This document shows positions 9,704 to 18,399 of a stretch of 64,000 nt of DNA, in pieces (the first letter of the stretch is position 1; each line of letters opens with the position of its first letter). Source of the stretch: JANQPX01 sp050633905 (GTDB lineage: Bacteria > Pseudomonadota > Alphaproteobacteria > Geminicoccales > Geminicoccaceae); the NCBI GenBank assembly GCA_050633905.1, contig JBOEHJ010000084.1, forward strand, positions 1 to 64,000. Reading direction: 5' to 3'. A program made the translations under genes and the position numbers. The notes beneath the pieces were generated by a model. It searched no databases. It was not told the DNA's origin and was given only the letters and a program-made list of their open reading frames with translations.

Positions 9704-11301
9704 GTGAGCCACCAGCGTTCGCCGTTTTTGTGGCCATCCAGCTCCCAATTATTGGCGATCTGCTCCGGCAAGCCGATATCTTTGGTCGCCGCATGGGTGT
9801 AGGCCATGAAGACCGGGATAACGGAACCGCCATCGTCGTGCACCAGGCGTTGCATCTCGACATAGAGTTCACGGCGCTTGGCCGGATCGAGTTCGCCTCT
9901 CGCTTCGACCAGGAGCATGTTGAAACGCTCATTGCCCCACTTGGTTTCGTTCCAATCAGCACCGGCTGCGTAGATCTGGGAAAAGATCCAATCCTCGGTC
10001 GGGCGACCTCCCCAATAGCTGGCGCACCAGGGCTTTTGTAACCAGACATTGGACCAGTAACCGTCATCCGGTTCACGCACGACTTCGAGAGCAATGCCCG
10101 CAGCCTTCGCTGCCTCTGCATAGAGCTGGCCGGCATCGACAGCTCCCTCGAAGGCGGTATCGGCGAGATGGATTTGCAACGCAAGATTTTCCATCCCGGC
10201 TTGCTTCAAATGGAACTTCGCCTTTTCAGGATCATAAGGCCGCTGCGGTAATTCCTCGGCGGTCGCCCGATAGATATTCGCGGGCCCGACCGGGCTGTCA
10301 TTACCGACCTCACCTTGCCCTTTGACGATTTTCTGCAGGATTTCGTCGCGATTGATCGCGTATTTCAAGGCAAGGCGAACATCCACATTATCGAAGGGTG
10401 CTTGATCAGTGAGCATCGGCAAGGTCACATGCTTGTTGCCGTTGATCGGAAAGATCTGGAGGTTCTCATCGCGCCGCAAGAGATGCTCGGTCTTGAGATC
10501 GAGATTTGACATCGCATGGATCTCGCCGGAGCGAAGTGCATTCGTCCTGGCAACGGCATCGGCAATGAACAAGTTCTCGATACTCTCGAAGAAGGCCCTG
10601 CCCTCTTTCCAGTAATTCGGGTTGCGGGTGACCCGCGTATTGACGCCGGGCTCGAAGCTGTCCAGCACATAGCCACCTGTACCTGCACCTGATTGCCAGT
10701 CAATCGTGCCGTCTTCGTTCGCAGGGCAAATCACGAGATGGTAGTCGCTCGCAAGGAACGGAAAATCGGCGTTACCGCCACTCAGCGTCACAACAACCGT
10801 ATCAGCACCGTCGGCCTTGATGTCCTCGATCGGATCGACGATGCCTTTGGCGGCCGATTCGGTCTCTTCGCCGCGATGATGGTTGAGCGACGCGACGACA
10901 TCGTCAGCGGTCAGTGATTTGCCGTTATGGAACTCCACTCCTTGGCGAAGCTTAAAGCGCCAGGTCACGGCATCATCGGAAGCTTCCCAACTCTCGGCAA
11001 GCTCGCCCACGAGTTCGCCGCTCGGCGAAATCTCGGTCAGATTATTGCGCAGCTGACCAGCGCTAACATTGATCATGTAGGAATCAAGCGTCTTGGCGGG
11101 ATCGAGCACATCGCTCGTTGCACCGCCCGTCAGGCCCTGACGAAAGTCACCGCCAGCAGACGGCGTTGCCGCCTTGGCCTCGTCGAAAAACGTCGCAGCC
11201 GTGGTTGCAGCGACACCAGCCGCCATGGCCTGCTGCACAAAGCTGCGTCGATCGATCCGGTGTTGGTTCAGGATATCTTTAAGGCCCGTTTTCTCCGTCA
11301 T
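9700..11301 (-). CDS. ABC transporter substrate-binding protein, peptide type (SBP family 5), Tat-exported
   Basis: Periplasmic solute receptor of the DppA/OppA type, 533 residues. The N-terminus carries a twin-arginine signal (IDRRSFVQQAMAAGVAATTA, hydrophobic core, then AKAATPSAGG), so a folded export route is likely. Family features include LAESWEASDDAVTWRFKLRQ, GVEFHNGKSLTADDVVASLN, DVRLALKYAINRDEIL and a C-terminal YVEMQRLVHDDGG. Such receptors bind peptides, opines, nickel or glycosides. No permease or ATPase genes of the Dpp/Opp type lie beside it, so it is an orphan here. The TAG stop lies inside a CTAG that begins a dispersed repeat. Confidence 0.9.
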   Translation of the reverse strand: MTEKTGLKDILNQHRIDRRSFVQQAMAAGVAATTAATFFDEAKAATPSAGGDFRQGLTGGATSDVLDPAKTLDSYMINVSAGQLRNNLTEISPSGELVGELAESWEASDDAVTWRFKLRQGVEFHNGKSLTADDVVASLNHHRGEETESAAKGIVDPIEDIKADGADTVVVTLSGGNADFPFLASDYHLVICPANEDGTIDWQSGAGTGGYVLDSFEPGVNTRVTRNPNYWKEGRAFFESIENLFIADAVARTNALRSGEIHAMSNLDLKTEHLLRRDENLQIFPINGNKHVTLPMLTDQAPFDNVDVRLALKYAINRDEILQKIVKGQGEVGNDSPVGPANIYRATAEELPQRPYDPEKAKFHLKQAGMENLALQIHLADTAFEGAVDAGQLYAEAAKAAGIALEVVREPDDGYWSNVWLQKPWCASYWGGRPTEDWIFSQIYAAGADWNETKWGNERFNMLLVEARGELDPAKRRELYVEMQRLVHDDGGSVIPVFMAYTHAATKDIGLPEQIANNWELDGHKNGERWWLT

Positions 11302-11469
11302 CGAAACCTCCTGGATTATTCTTGTTTTGACGATCGGAGATGAAACGCCCTGAGCCCCGTCCGACCGTTCTCTTCAATATTGCTCATGAGAGAAGCACGT
11401 TAGGGTATTGACGTCTAGGGTAGCACCCGGTGACGACCCGCAAGGTCAATGCAAGCCAATGTCAGACCA

Positions 11470-13854
11470 TCAAAGAAAACTATAGGGATCGACATCGATC
11501 TGAATACGCAGATTGCCGCGCGGTTTCTTTGTCGTGAGCCAGGGCCGAAGGGCGCCGGTGAGATCCACATCCGGCTTGGCGATGATGAGCAGACGCTGGC
11601 GATGGCGGCCGCGTAACATGGCGATCGGCGCCGGTGCCGGGCCTAGGATGCGCAGGCCCACTTGATCGGGCGCCGTCCTTGCCAGATCGGTCGCCAATTT
11701 GCGCACTTCTCCGGGATCCCTGCCAGAGACGATCACGGAGGCAAGTCTTCCGAAAGGCGGCAGTCCCGCATCCTCGCGTTCCGCCAGTTCTTCAGCGTAA
11801 AATCGATCTTTGTCGCCCGCCGCAAGGGCTTCCATCACGGGATGGTCCGGCAGATGGGTCTGGATCATCACACGGCCCGGCCGCTCGGCTCGCCCTGATC
11901 TTCCTGCTACCTGGTAGAGCAATTGAAACTGCCGCTCGGCAGCGCGCAGATCACCGCCGGAAAGGCCGAGATCACCATCCACCACACCGACCAAAGTGAG
12001 GTCGGGAAAGTGATGGCCTTTCGCGATAATCTGGGTGCCGATTAGCAGATCGAGATCATGGTCATGCATGGCGCGGATGAGGTCGGCAGCTGCACTCGGG
12101 CTGCCGGGGCTGTCACTCGTCATGATGGCGGTGCGCGCATCCGGGAGGAAACTTCGAGCCTCATCAACGAGACGCTCAACGCCGGGTCCGCAGACCGCAA
12201 GCGCATCGATGGTGCCGCAAGACGGGCAATGATCGGGTTCGGAGCGTGAATAGCCGCAGTGATGGCAAAGCAAGCGATGGCGCAGTCGATGATGCACCAG
12301 CCAGGCATGGCAATTCGGGCAGGAAAAACGCTGGCCGCAGGCTCGGCAAAGCGTGAGTGGCGCATAGCCCCGGCGATTGAGAAACAAGAGTGCCTGCTCG
12401 CCGGCCTCCAACGTTTCTTCGATAGCCCGGCGCAAGCTTGGGGACAACCAGGCACCCCGTGGCGGGCGGTCTTTGCGCAGATCGATCAGCCCGACGCTCG
12501 GCATCGCGGCACCGCCAAAACGCGATGGCAAGCGGAGTGCCTTGGCCTTCCCCTCGCCTGCGTAATGCGCGCCGGGCACCCGCCCTGCTACATAGGCTGT
12601 ATCCAAAGCGGGCGTCGCTGACGATAGGATGATCGGGCAATCCTCGAACCTAGCACGGGCGATGGCCATGTCGCGGCCATGATAAGGCACGCCGTCTTCC
12701 TGTTTGAAACTGCCGTCATGTTCTTCATCGACCACGATCAAGCCGAGCTTTGGCAGGGGCAAGAAGAGGGCGGAGCGCGCACCGATGACGATCGGCTCCT
12801 TGCCCTCGGCGATGCGCCGCCAGATGCGCCGCCGATTGGTGCTCCCCAATTCCGAATGCCACGCAACAACGGCGCGTTTGAACCGGCGCGAAAATCGGTC
12901 TAGCACCTGTGCGGTCAAGGCGATTTCCGGCAAGAGTACCAATACCTGCTCGTCACGCTCCAATGTTGCGATGATCGCTTCGAGATACACTTCGGTCTTG
13001 CCCGCACCAGGCACGCCTTCGAGCAGGGTCTGACTGTATCCTTTACCGACATCATGAACCAATTGGTCAGCCGCTTTGGCCTGGGCGCTGGAGAGTTCGA
13101 CCGATTGCTTGTCGATCTCGAACGACTGCTCCTCCGGTTCCGGCAGGGGAACGGAGCAAAGCATCTCCTGCTTGATCATGGCATGCACCACGCCGCTGCT
13201 CACCCCGGCCTCTCTTGCGAGGTCCGCCGGCATGCGGGGTTTCAGGTCACCGAGGACATCAAGCACGCGCTGCCTCGCCTTGGTCAGCCGCGCCTCGATA
13301 TCGTTTGACGCAACCATCACCCCCATCTTCGGCGCTGGTGGATCGAGCGCTGCAGGAACCGCGAGCGACAGACGAAGGGCATTGCCGAGCGGATGCAAGG
13401 TCGTCCGGGCGACATGTTTCACCAATTGGCGAAGTGCCTTTGTTTGCCCTGGCACATCCAGTTTTCGCTGGATCGTCTTTAGCCGTTTTGGATCAGCGGC
13501 CTTTGCCGGCGGTTCGTCCCAAACAACACCGATCACTGCCCTAGGGCCGAACGGCACTTCGACGACATCACCGGGCTGCACCTCCATCCCCGCCGCCAGC
13601 GCGTAATCGAACGGTCCATCGAGTGGCAAGGGCAGCAACACCGGCGCCGTCGGTACGGCCGGTGCGGTTGGCAAGGTAGTGTCGACGGGCAGGTCCGATA
13701 CCGCTACGCTCGCTGATCGTGGCTCATCACAGGTCACGCCCGCGCGCGCCGCGCGCGGCTCCAGATCGAAACTGGTCTGGACAGCAGCTGGAGATGGTTT
13801 TGCAGGCGGACGCACTGAGCATCGATCCCGAAGTGGCAGCGATAGCGGACGCAT
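11470..13854 (-). CDS. priA: Primosomal protein N' (replication restart helicase PriA)
   Basis: Superfamily 2 3'-5' DNA helicase that reloads the replisome at stalled forks. The 3'-DNA-binding domain starts around VLLPLPLDGPFDYALAAGME. The helicase core has Walker A GVPGAGKTEVYLEAI, the DEEH box IVVDEEHDGSFKQ, SATPALDTAY, and motifs V/VI LIGTQIIAKGHHFPDL and YQVAGRSGRAERPGRV. Eight cysteines (CRACGQRFSCPNC, then LLCHHCGYS and HCPSCG) form the two-zinc module. With this start the protein has 794 residues, including about 70 low-complexity Pro/Ala residues before the domain; the true start is probably downstream. As drawn, its 5' end overlaps xerC by about 60 bases in the divergent direction. 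Confidence 0.93.
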   Translation of the reverse strand: MRPLSLPLRDRCSVRPPAKPSPAAVQTSFDLEPRAARAGVTCDEPRSASVAVSDLPVDTTLPTAPAVPTAPVLLPLPLDGPFDYALAAGMEVQPGDVVEVPFGPRAVIGVVWDEPPAKAADPKRLKTIQRKLDVPGQTKALRQLVKHVARTTLHPLGNALRLSLAVPAALDPPAPKMGVMVASNDIEARLTKARQRVLDVLGDLKPRMPADLAREAGVSSGVVHAMIKQEMLCSVPLPEPEEQSFEIDKQSVELSSAQAKAADQLVHDVGKGYSQTLLEGVPGAGKTEVYLEAIIATLERDEQVLVLLPEIALTAQVLDRFSRRFKRAVVAWHSELGSTNRRRIWRRIAEGKEPIVIGARSALFLPLPKLGLIVVDEEHDGSFKQEDGVPYHGRDMAIARARFEDCPIILSSATPALDTAYVAGRVPGAHYAGEGKAKALRLPSRFGGAAMPSVGLIDLRKDRPPRGAWLSPSLRRAIEETLEAGEQALLFLNRRGYAPLTLCRACGQRFSCPNCHAWLVHHRLRHRLLCHHCGYSRSEPDHCPSCGTIDALAVCGPGVERLVDEARSFLPDARTAIMTSDSPGSPSAAADLIRAMHDHDLDLLIGTQIIAKGHHFPDLTLVGVVDGDLGLSGGDLRAAERQFQLLYQVAGRSGRAERPGRVMIQTHLPDHPVMEALAAGDKDRFYAEELAEREDAGLPPFGRLASVIVSGRDPGEVRKLATDLARTAPDQVGLRILGPAPAPIAMLRGRHRQRLLIIAKPDVDLTGALRPWLTTKKPRGNLRIQIDVDPYSFL

Positions 13855-14744
13855 GGCGTGATTGGCTGGTGCATGAAAGACGACAAGCGGACCTGACCGT
13901 CAAGGCTTACCGAACTGACCTGTTCGCCTTTCTTGGCTTCTGTGCTGAACATTTAGGCGACACACCGACCCTCGATCAGCTGACAAACCTCGCCACGATC
14001 GACTTTCGCGCCTGGCTTGCCGCCCGTCATCGGGATGGCCATGCACGAACCTCGATCGCGCGTGCGCTTGCATCCTTGCGCAGCTTCTACCGCTATCTCG
14101 ATCGTCAACATGGCCGCCACAACCCCTCGATCAAGGCGCTGCGCACCCCGAGACTAGACCAGCGCCTGCCCCGCCCGCTGTCATCGGATCAGGCAAAAGA
14201 TCTGGTGGACAATGTTCCCGCCGCGTCTCGGGAAGATTGGATCGGCAAGCGGGACACGGCGCTGCTTTTGCTGCTCTACGGTGCTGGCCTTCGGATCGGC
14301 GAGGCCCTTGCCTTGAACCGCGGCGCCATCGGCCGGCAGCCCGCGAATTTGCGGCAATTGACGATCACCGGCAAAGGCAGCAAGCAACGTCTGGTGCCCA
14401 TTCTTCCCATCATCGGCAAGGCGCTAGACGACTATCTTCGCTCATGCCCCCATGCTCTAGGCGACAGCGCACCGCTGTTCATCGGGCTCAGAGGCAAACG
14501 TTTGCAGCCTGCGTTGCTTCGCCGCCATGTCCAGGCCTTACGCCAGATGCTCGGCCTTCCTGAAACCGCCACCCCCCACGCACTCCGTCACAGCTTCGCC
14601 ACCCATCTGCTTAGCGACGGCGCCGATCTAAGAACCATCCAGGAACTCCTCGGCCATGCCAGCCTCTCCACCACCCAAAACTATACCGGTGTCGACAGTG
14701 CAAGACTGATGCGCCTCTATCAGAATGCCCATCCCCGCGCCTGA
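13794..14744 (+). CDS. xerC: Tyrosine recombinase XerC
   Basis: Site-specific recombinase expected to act with XerD at dif to resolve chromosome dimers. It has 316 residues. The N-terminal SAM-like domain (WRDWLVHERRQADLTVKAY, then ARTSIARALASLRSFYRYLD) precedes the catalytic domain. Active-site residues are visible: Arg in YGAGLRIGEALALN, Lys in TGKGSKQRLVP, HxxR in TPHALRHSFATHLL, His in LLGHASLSTTQ and the nucleophile in NYTGVDSARLMRLY. ATG at 13794 was preferred over the upstream in-frame ATG because the family starts close to the DAWRDWL helix. The gene diverges from priA, a common alphaproteobacterial arrangement. Confidence 0.93.
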   Translation: MVLQADALSIDPEVAAIADAWRDWLVHERRQADLTVKAYRTDLFAFLGFCAEHLGDTPTLDQLTNLATIDFRAWLAARHRDGHARTSIARALASLRSFYRYLDRQHGRHNPSIKALRTPRLDQRLPRPLSSDQAKDLVDNVPAASREDWIGKRDTALLLLLYGAGLRIGEALALNRGAIGRQPANLRQLTITGKGSKQRLVPILPIIGKALDDYLRSCPHALGDSAPLFIGLRGKRLQPALLRRHVQALRQMLGLPETATPHALRHSFATHLLSDGADLRTIQELLGHASLSTTQNYTGVDSARLMRLYQNAHPRA

Positions 14745-14899
14745 TACCACTGGAGATAACTCGTCAACCGATGTCCGTGAGAACCACATGTTATGGACAT
14801 TCCACCAGCGATCGACCTGTGATCAGTTGCTCCGGCGGTGGCGAACACCTATAGCTGATAACGCATTGGTATTGCCTGCTAATCGAACCGGAACAACGC

Positions 14900-17800
14900 G
14901 TGCGACTTTGGATTGCTGCCGCCGCTCTCATTGCCCTTGCTGCCATCATCCTGGTGGTGGTGCCTTATGCCGTGGATTGGGAGCGTTATCGACCGGATAT
15001 TGAGGAAGCGGCAACGCGCCTTACCGGCCATGATGTTACCATCAAAGGTCCGATCGACGTCGCCATCCTGCCGCGCCCTGCTTTGACGGCAAGAGATATC
15101 AAGATGACAAGCAGGCCTGATGCTCCCATCGGATTTGCCTTGTCAGCGCAACAGGTCGACATCGATTTTCACATCGGCCTCTTGCTGATCGGCCATCCCA
15201 CGGCGAGCCGGCTTCGCCTCAATCGTCCACGTTTGATCTTCGATCAGAAGACGAGCAGCGACCTTAAGTCCTGGCCGCCGAAGTTCGAGGCCTGGCCCAG
15301 CCTCGTCGCCAACACCGAACTGCCCATGATCACCATCATCGAGGGCGGCTTGGGTCTCTCCCGTGACGATGAGCAAGAGCAGTCCCTTGCGAGCGGACTC
15401 TCCCTGACGATTGCAAAATCAAGCACGGACAAGCCTCTCGAAGCAGCAGGCCTGTTCAAGACAGATCATCATCGCTTCAAGATCGCAACCGAGCTTGGCG
15501 CTGCAGACCGCGATGGCGCCAGCACGGTTAAGGTCAGGATCGATGCACAAAATGGCGTCGAACAGACCACAACACTGAACCTGAATGGCGTCGTCCGACG
15601 ACAAGGACAAGATGCCGGGCTGAGCGGCAGAATAGATCTCGCCGGTCCCGATCTTCGCCGAGGCTTGCAAGCGATCTCTGCCGTCTCCGGCTACCCGTCA
15701 ACCTTTCTCTCCCTTGCGGAGAACCAATCCTTTCGACTGCAAAGCCGCCTGCGCATCAATGAGGCGTCCCTTCGCACCGAAGAAACCAAGATATCTATTG
15801 GCGGCAAATTCGGCAGTGGCGAGGTCGAGCTGCAATTCGAACCACGGCCAAACCTCAACCTCACCCTTGATCTTCCGACGATCCATCTCGCCGACGAAAC
15901 GGCCTTGATCGACTTCTTACCGCTTGATCTGCTCTCGGTCTTGCCGACCACGCCGGGCAAGATCGGTCTTCAACTGCGCGATGTGACCTATCGTGACCAT
16001 GCTGTTCGGCGTGCGGTCATTGCGATCGTGACGGACAGATCCGGCCTACCGCGGATCGAACAAGCGCGGGCGCAATTGCCAGGGCTCGTGGACGTCCAAT
16101 TCAACGGCCTTGTTCGACCTTCCGAAACCGGCAGAACCTTGTCCGGACGTTTGTCCGCAGTTGGGGACGACCTTGGGGCAACGATCCGCTGGTTGGGCTT
16201 GCCACTTGTTGATCAAAGCAAGGGTTGGCGGAGCTTCAGCCTTGAGAGCAAGCTCGATATCAACAACGTCGAAATGGCCCTCGCCGACATCAACATGCGC
16301 CTGGATACGTCCAAGATCTCGGGACGAGCTGGCCTTCGCTTCAGCGACCGTTTGGACCTCGGTCTCGACCTCGATATCGAACGCCTCAATTTAGATCTCT
16401 ATGCCGCCGATCAACATGGGATCGACGCCATCAGATATCTTGGGCAGAACTTTGCTTGGCTCGACTCATCAATCGACGCCAGGTTCAAGAACCTCTCCTG
16501 GAAAGGCTTGCGCCTGAATGACATGGCGCTGTCCGCTACAGTGGAGCAGCAACATTTCAAACTGACCTCGCTCTCTCTTGAAACCGTTGGCGACACCGCG
16601 ATGACGCTGGAGGGTGAGATCGATCTTGAAACCGAAGCGGTCGACCTTACAGCCGAACTAAGAAGCGAGGCCCCCACACGAGCATTGCGCCATCTCCGCA
16701 TCGGCCTGCCGCTCGCCTCGACACGCCTCGAACCCGTAGCCATGTCTGGCTGGATCACAGGTCGGCTGAGCGGTTTTGATATTGGGTTGAAAACCGACTA
16801 TGATGACGGTCAATGGCTGGTCGAGGGACGTGCCGGCTGGATCGATGAACAACCTCACTACGATCTTAACATCACGGCCGATCATCCGGACCATCTGGCT
16901 CTTGCCGGACATTTTGGCCTGGCCCCTCTGGTCCCGGCCAACGATGCGCCAGGACCGTTCATGCTAAGCGGCCAGCTTCGTCACGATCCCGAGGGATCTT
17001 GGGTTGTTGCGGGCAACGCCAAGCTTGGCCCCTCCAGCATCACCGGCCGCCTCACCCACCAAGAAGACGCGTCCCTTGGCAATTGGGACGCCAAGGTCAG
17101 CTTGGGCAACCCGCAAAAGGATAGCTTAGCACCAATCTTTCGCCTCGCTGGCCTACGCGCGACCGGCGACTGGACGCCGCGCTCGATGCTGGGCCGCTTG
17201 CCGCAGATACCGCTTCGAACCGCGTGGCTGGATGACTTCGATGGTTCGCTATCGCTCGTTGCGAAAGGCGGCTTGGCCGGCGACGGCCTTGAGCTCTTAG
17301 CACGCCTGGATCAAGGCTTTTTCTACGTCGAAGACTTTGGCCTCTCCCTTTGGAACGGAAAGCTTGATGCTGAACTATCGCTGGAGCAGCGACGCGAACA
17401 ACCATTTTTATCGCTTGCGGCCAAGCTCGATGGTGTCGATGCGGATGTTTTCACGGGCTGGCTTGGTTTGACGAAGACCATTGATGGCCCCCTGGATCTG
17501 GATCTCGAAGCCACCAGCGTCGGTCATACGATCGCCGATTTGATCAAAGGAATATCCGGGCAGCTCAGTATCGAAGCTGGTCCAGGTCGATTGATCGGTG
17601 CGACGATCCCAACATTCAGAAAAACCATACGCGATCGCAGCCGTGACGATCTTCGCAACGCACCGAGGCTTGACGACCCGCTCATCATGCCTCTTTCGAC
17701 CATCAAGACCAAAGGCAGGCTTGATCGTGGCATCGTCACCTTCGAGGAAGGTGATCTGACCTTCGATCCCGGCATGAACGGCGACGCCAAGGCATCGATC

Positions 17801-17941
17801 ACAGGGACACTCGACCTTGTCCTATGGGTGGCCGAACTCGTGCTCGATGTCAGCGATGAGGACGCCAACTTTGCCCCCTTCCTCATGAAGATCGTCGGGT
17901 CCCCAAACCGGCCGCAAAGTCTCGTTCTCGAACAGGAATAA
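14900..17941 (+). CDS. AsmA family protein
   Basis: Large envelope protein of 1013 residues, GTG start. One N-terminal membrane helix (LWIAAAALIALAAIILVVV) is followed by the AsmA opening (DWERYRPDIEEAATRLTGHD, then GPIDVAILPRPALTARDIKM) and a very long beta-rich chain with alternating hydrophobic residues, as expected for a bridge-like repeating beta-groove. The C-terminal AsmA-like segment includes RDDLRNAPRLDDPLIMPLST, GIVTFEEGDLTFDPGMNG and ASITGTLDLVLWVAELVLDV. Family members are implicated in outer-membrane biogenesis and phospholipid transport between membranes. The preceding 155 bases hold no gene. The gene ends in convergence with the DUF952 gene. Confidence 0.9.
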   Translation: MRLWIAAAALIALAAIILVVVPYAVDWERYRPDIEEAATRLTGHDVTIKGPIDVAILPRPALTARDIKMTSRPDAPIGFALSAQQVDIDFHIGLLLIGHPTASRLRLNRPRLIFDQKTSSDLKSWPPKFEAWPSLVANTELPMITIIEGGLGLSRDDEQEQSLASGLSLTIAKSSTDKPLEAAGLFKTDHHRFKIATELGAADRDGASTVKVRIDAQNGVEQTTTLNLNGVVRRQGQDAGLSGRIDLAGPDLRRGLQAISAVSGYPSTFLSLAENQSFRLQSRLRINEASLRTEETKISIGGKFGSGEVELQFEPRPNLNLTLDLPTIHLADETALIDFLPLDLLSVLPTTPGKIGLQLRDVTYRDHAVRRAVIAIVTDRSGLPRIEQARAQLPGLVDVQFNGLVRPSETGRTLSGRLSAVGDDLGATIRWLGLPLVDQSKGWRSFSLESKLDINNVEMALADINMRLDTSKISGRAGLRFSDRLDLGLDLDIERLNLDLYAADQHGIDAIRYLGQNFAWLDSSIDARFKNLSWKGLRLNDMALSATVEQQHFKLTSLSLETVGDTAMTLEGEIDLETEAVDLTAELRSEAPTRALRHLRIGLPLASTRLEPVAMSGWITGRLSGFDIGLKTDYDDGQWLVEGRAGWIDEQPHYDLNITADHPDHLALAGHFGLAPLVPANDAPGPFMLSGQLRHDPEGSWVVAGNAKLGPSSITGRLTHQEDASLGNWDAKVSLGNPQKDSLAPIFRLAGLRATGDWTPRSMLGRLPQIPLRTAWLDDFDGSLSLVAKGGLAGDGLELLARLDQGFFYVEDFGLSLWNGKLDAELSLEQRREQPFLSLAAKLDGVDADVFTGWLGLTKTIDGPLDLDLEATSVGHTIADLIKGISGQLSIEAGPGRLIGATIPTFRKTIRDRSRDDLRNAPRLDDPLIMPLSTIKTKGRLDRGIVTFEEGDLTFDPGMNGDAKASITGTLDLVLWVAELVLDVSDEDANFAPFLMKIVGSPNRPQSLVLEQE

Positions 17942-17952
17942 ACGACAGGATA

Positions 17953-17975
17953 AAGGCCATCGACGACGATGGCTT
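17953..17975. terminator. Hairpin between convergent genes
   Basis: A nine-pair stem (AAGGCCATCG with CGATGGCTT, loop ACGA) lies between the ends of the AsmA and DUF952 genes. There is no clear T run on either side, so rho-independent termination is only inferred from position. Confidence 0.4.
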
Positions 17976-17979
17976 GCGA

Positions 17980-18339
17980 TCAAGCGATCTCGCCTGGAAA
18001 CCGATGCCGACCATCCGCCCCAAGCGGCAAATCCACCGCCCCGATGACGGCGGAAAGCGGCAGGTCTCCGTAGAGATGTGGAAAGAGCGCACCACCCCTT
18101 GAGGGTTCATAGACCAGCTTATCGGCAATCAACGATGATGACACTTTGATCAAGAGCAGGTCTTGCTGTCCGGCAAAATGCTTGGCCGCCGTTTCTCTCG
18201 CCTGTTCTGCTGTGGAGAAATGGATATAGCCATCGGCGAGATCGATCGGCGCCCCCTTGAACAGGCCCGCCTTTTCAGCCGCAGCCCATTGTTCAGAAGT
18301 AACGATCTTGTAGATGACGTCATCCGTCTCGGCGGCCAT
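17980..18339 (-). CDS. DUF952 domain protein
   Basis: A 119-residue cytosolic protein that matches the DUF952 family along its whole length: IYKIVTSEQWAAAEKAGLFK at the start, the family hallmark GYIHFSTAEQARETAAKHFA, then DLLLIKVSSSLIADKLVYEP and FPHLYGDLPLSAVIGAVDLP. The biochemical role of the family is not established; similar folds suggest a small nucleotide- or ADP-ribose-related enzyme, which is inference only. It shares direction with fumC upstream, 60 bases away. Confidence 0.88.
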   Translation of the reverse strand: MAAETDDVIYKIVTSEQWAAAEKAGLFKGAPIDLADGYIHFSTAEQARETAAKHFAGQQDLLLIKVSSSLIADKLVYEPSRGGALFPHLYGDLPLSAVIGAVDLPLGADGRHRFPGEIA

Positions 18340-18399
18340 GACAATCCTCTCAAAAATCGACGGGTAAGCGCCAGCCGCAGTCAGCCTGTCCCAAAATAG

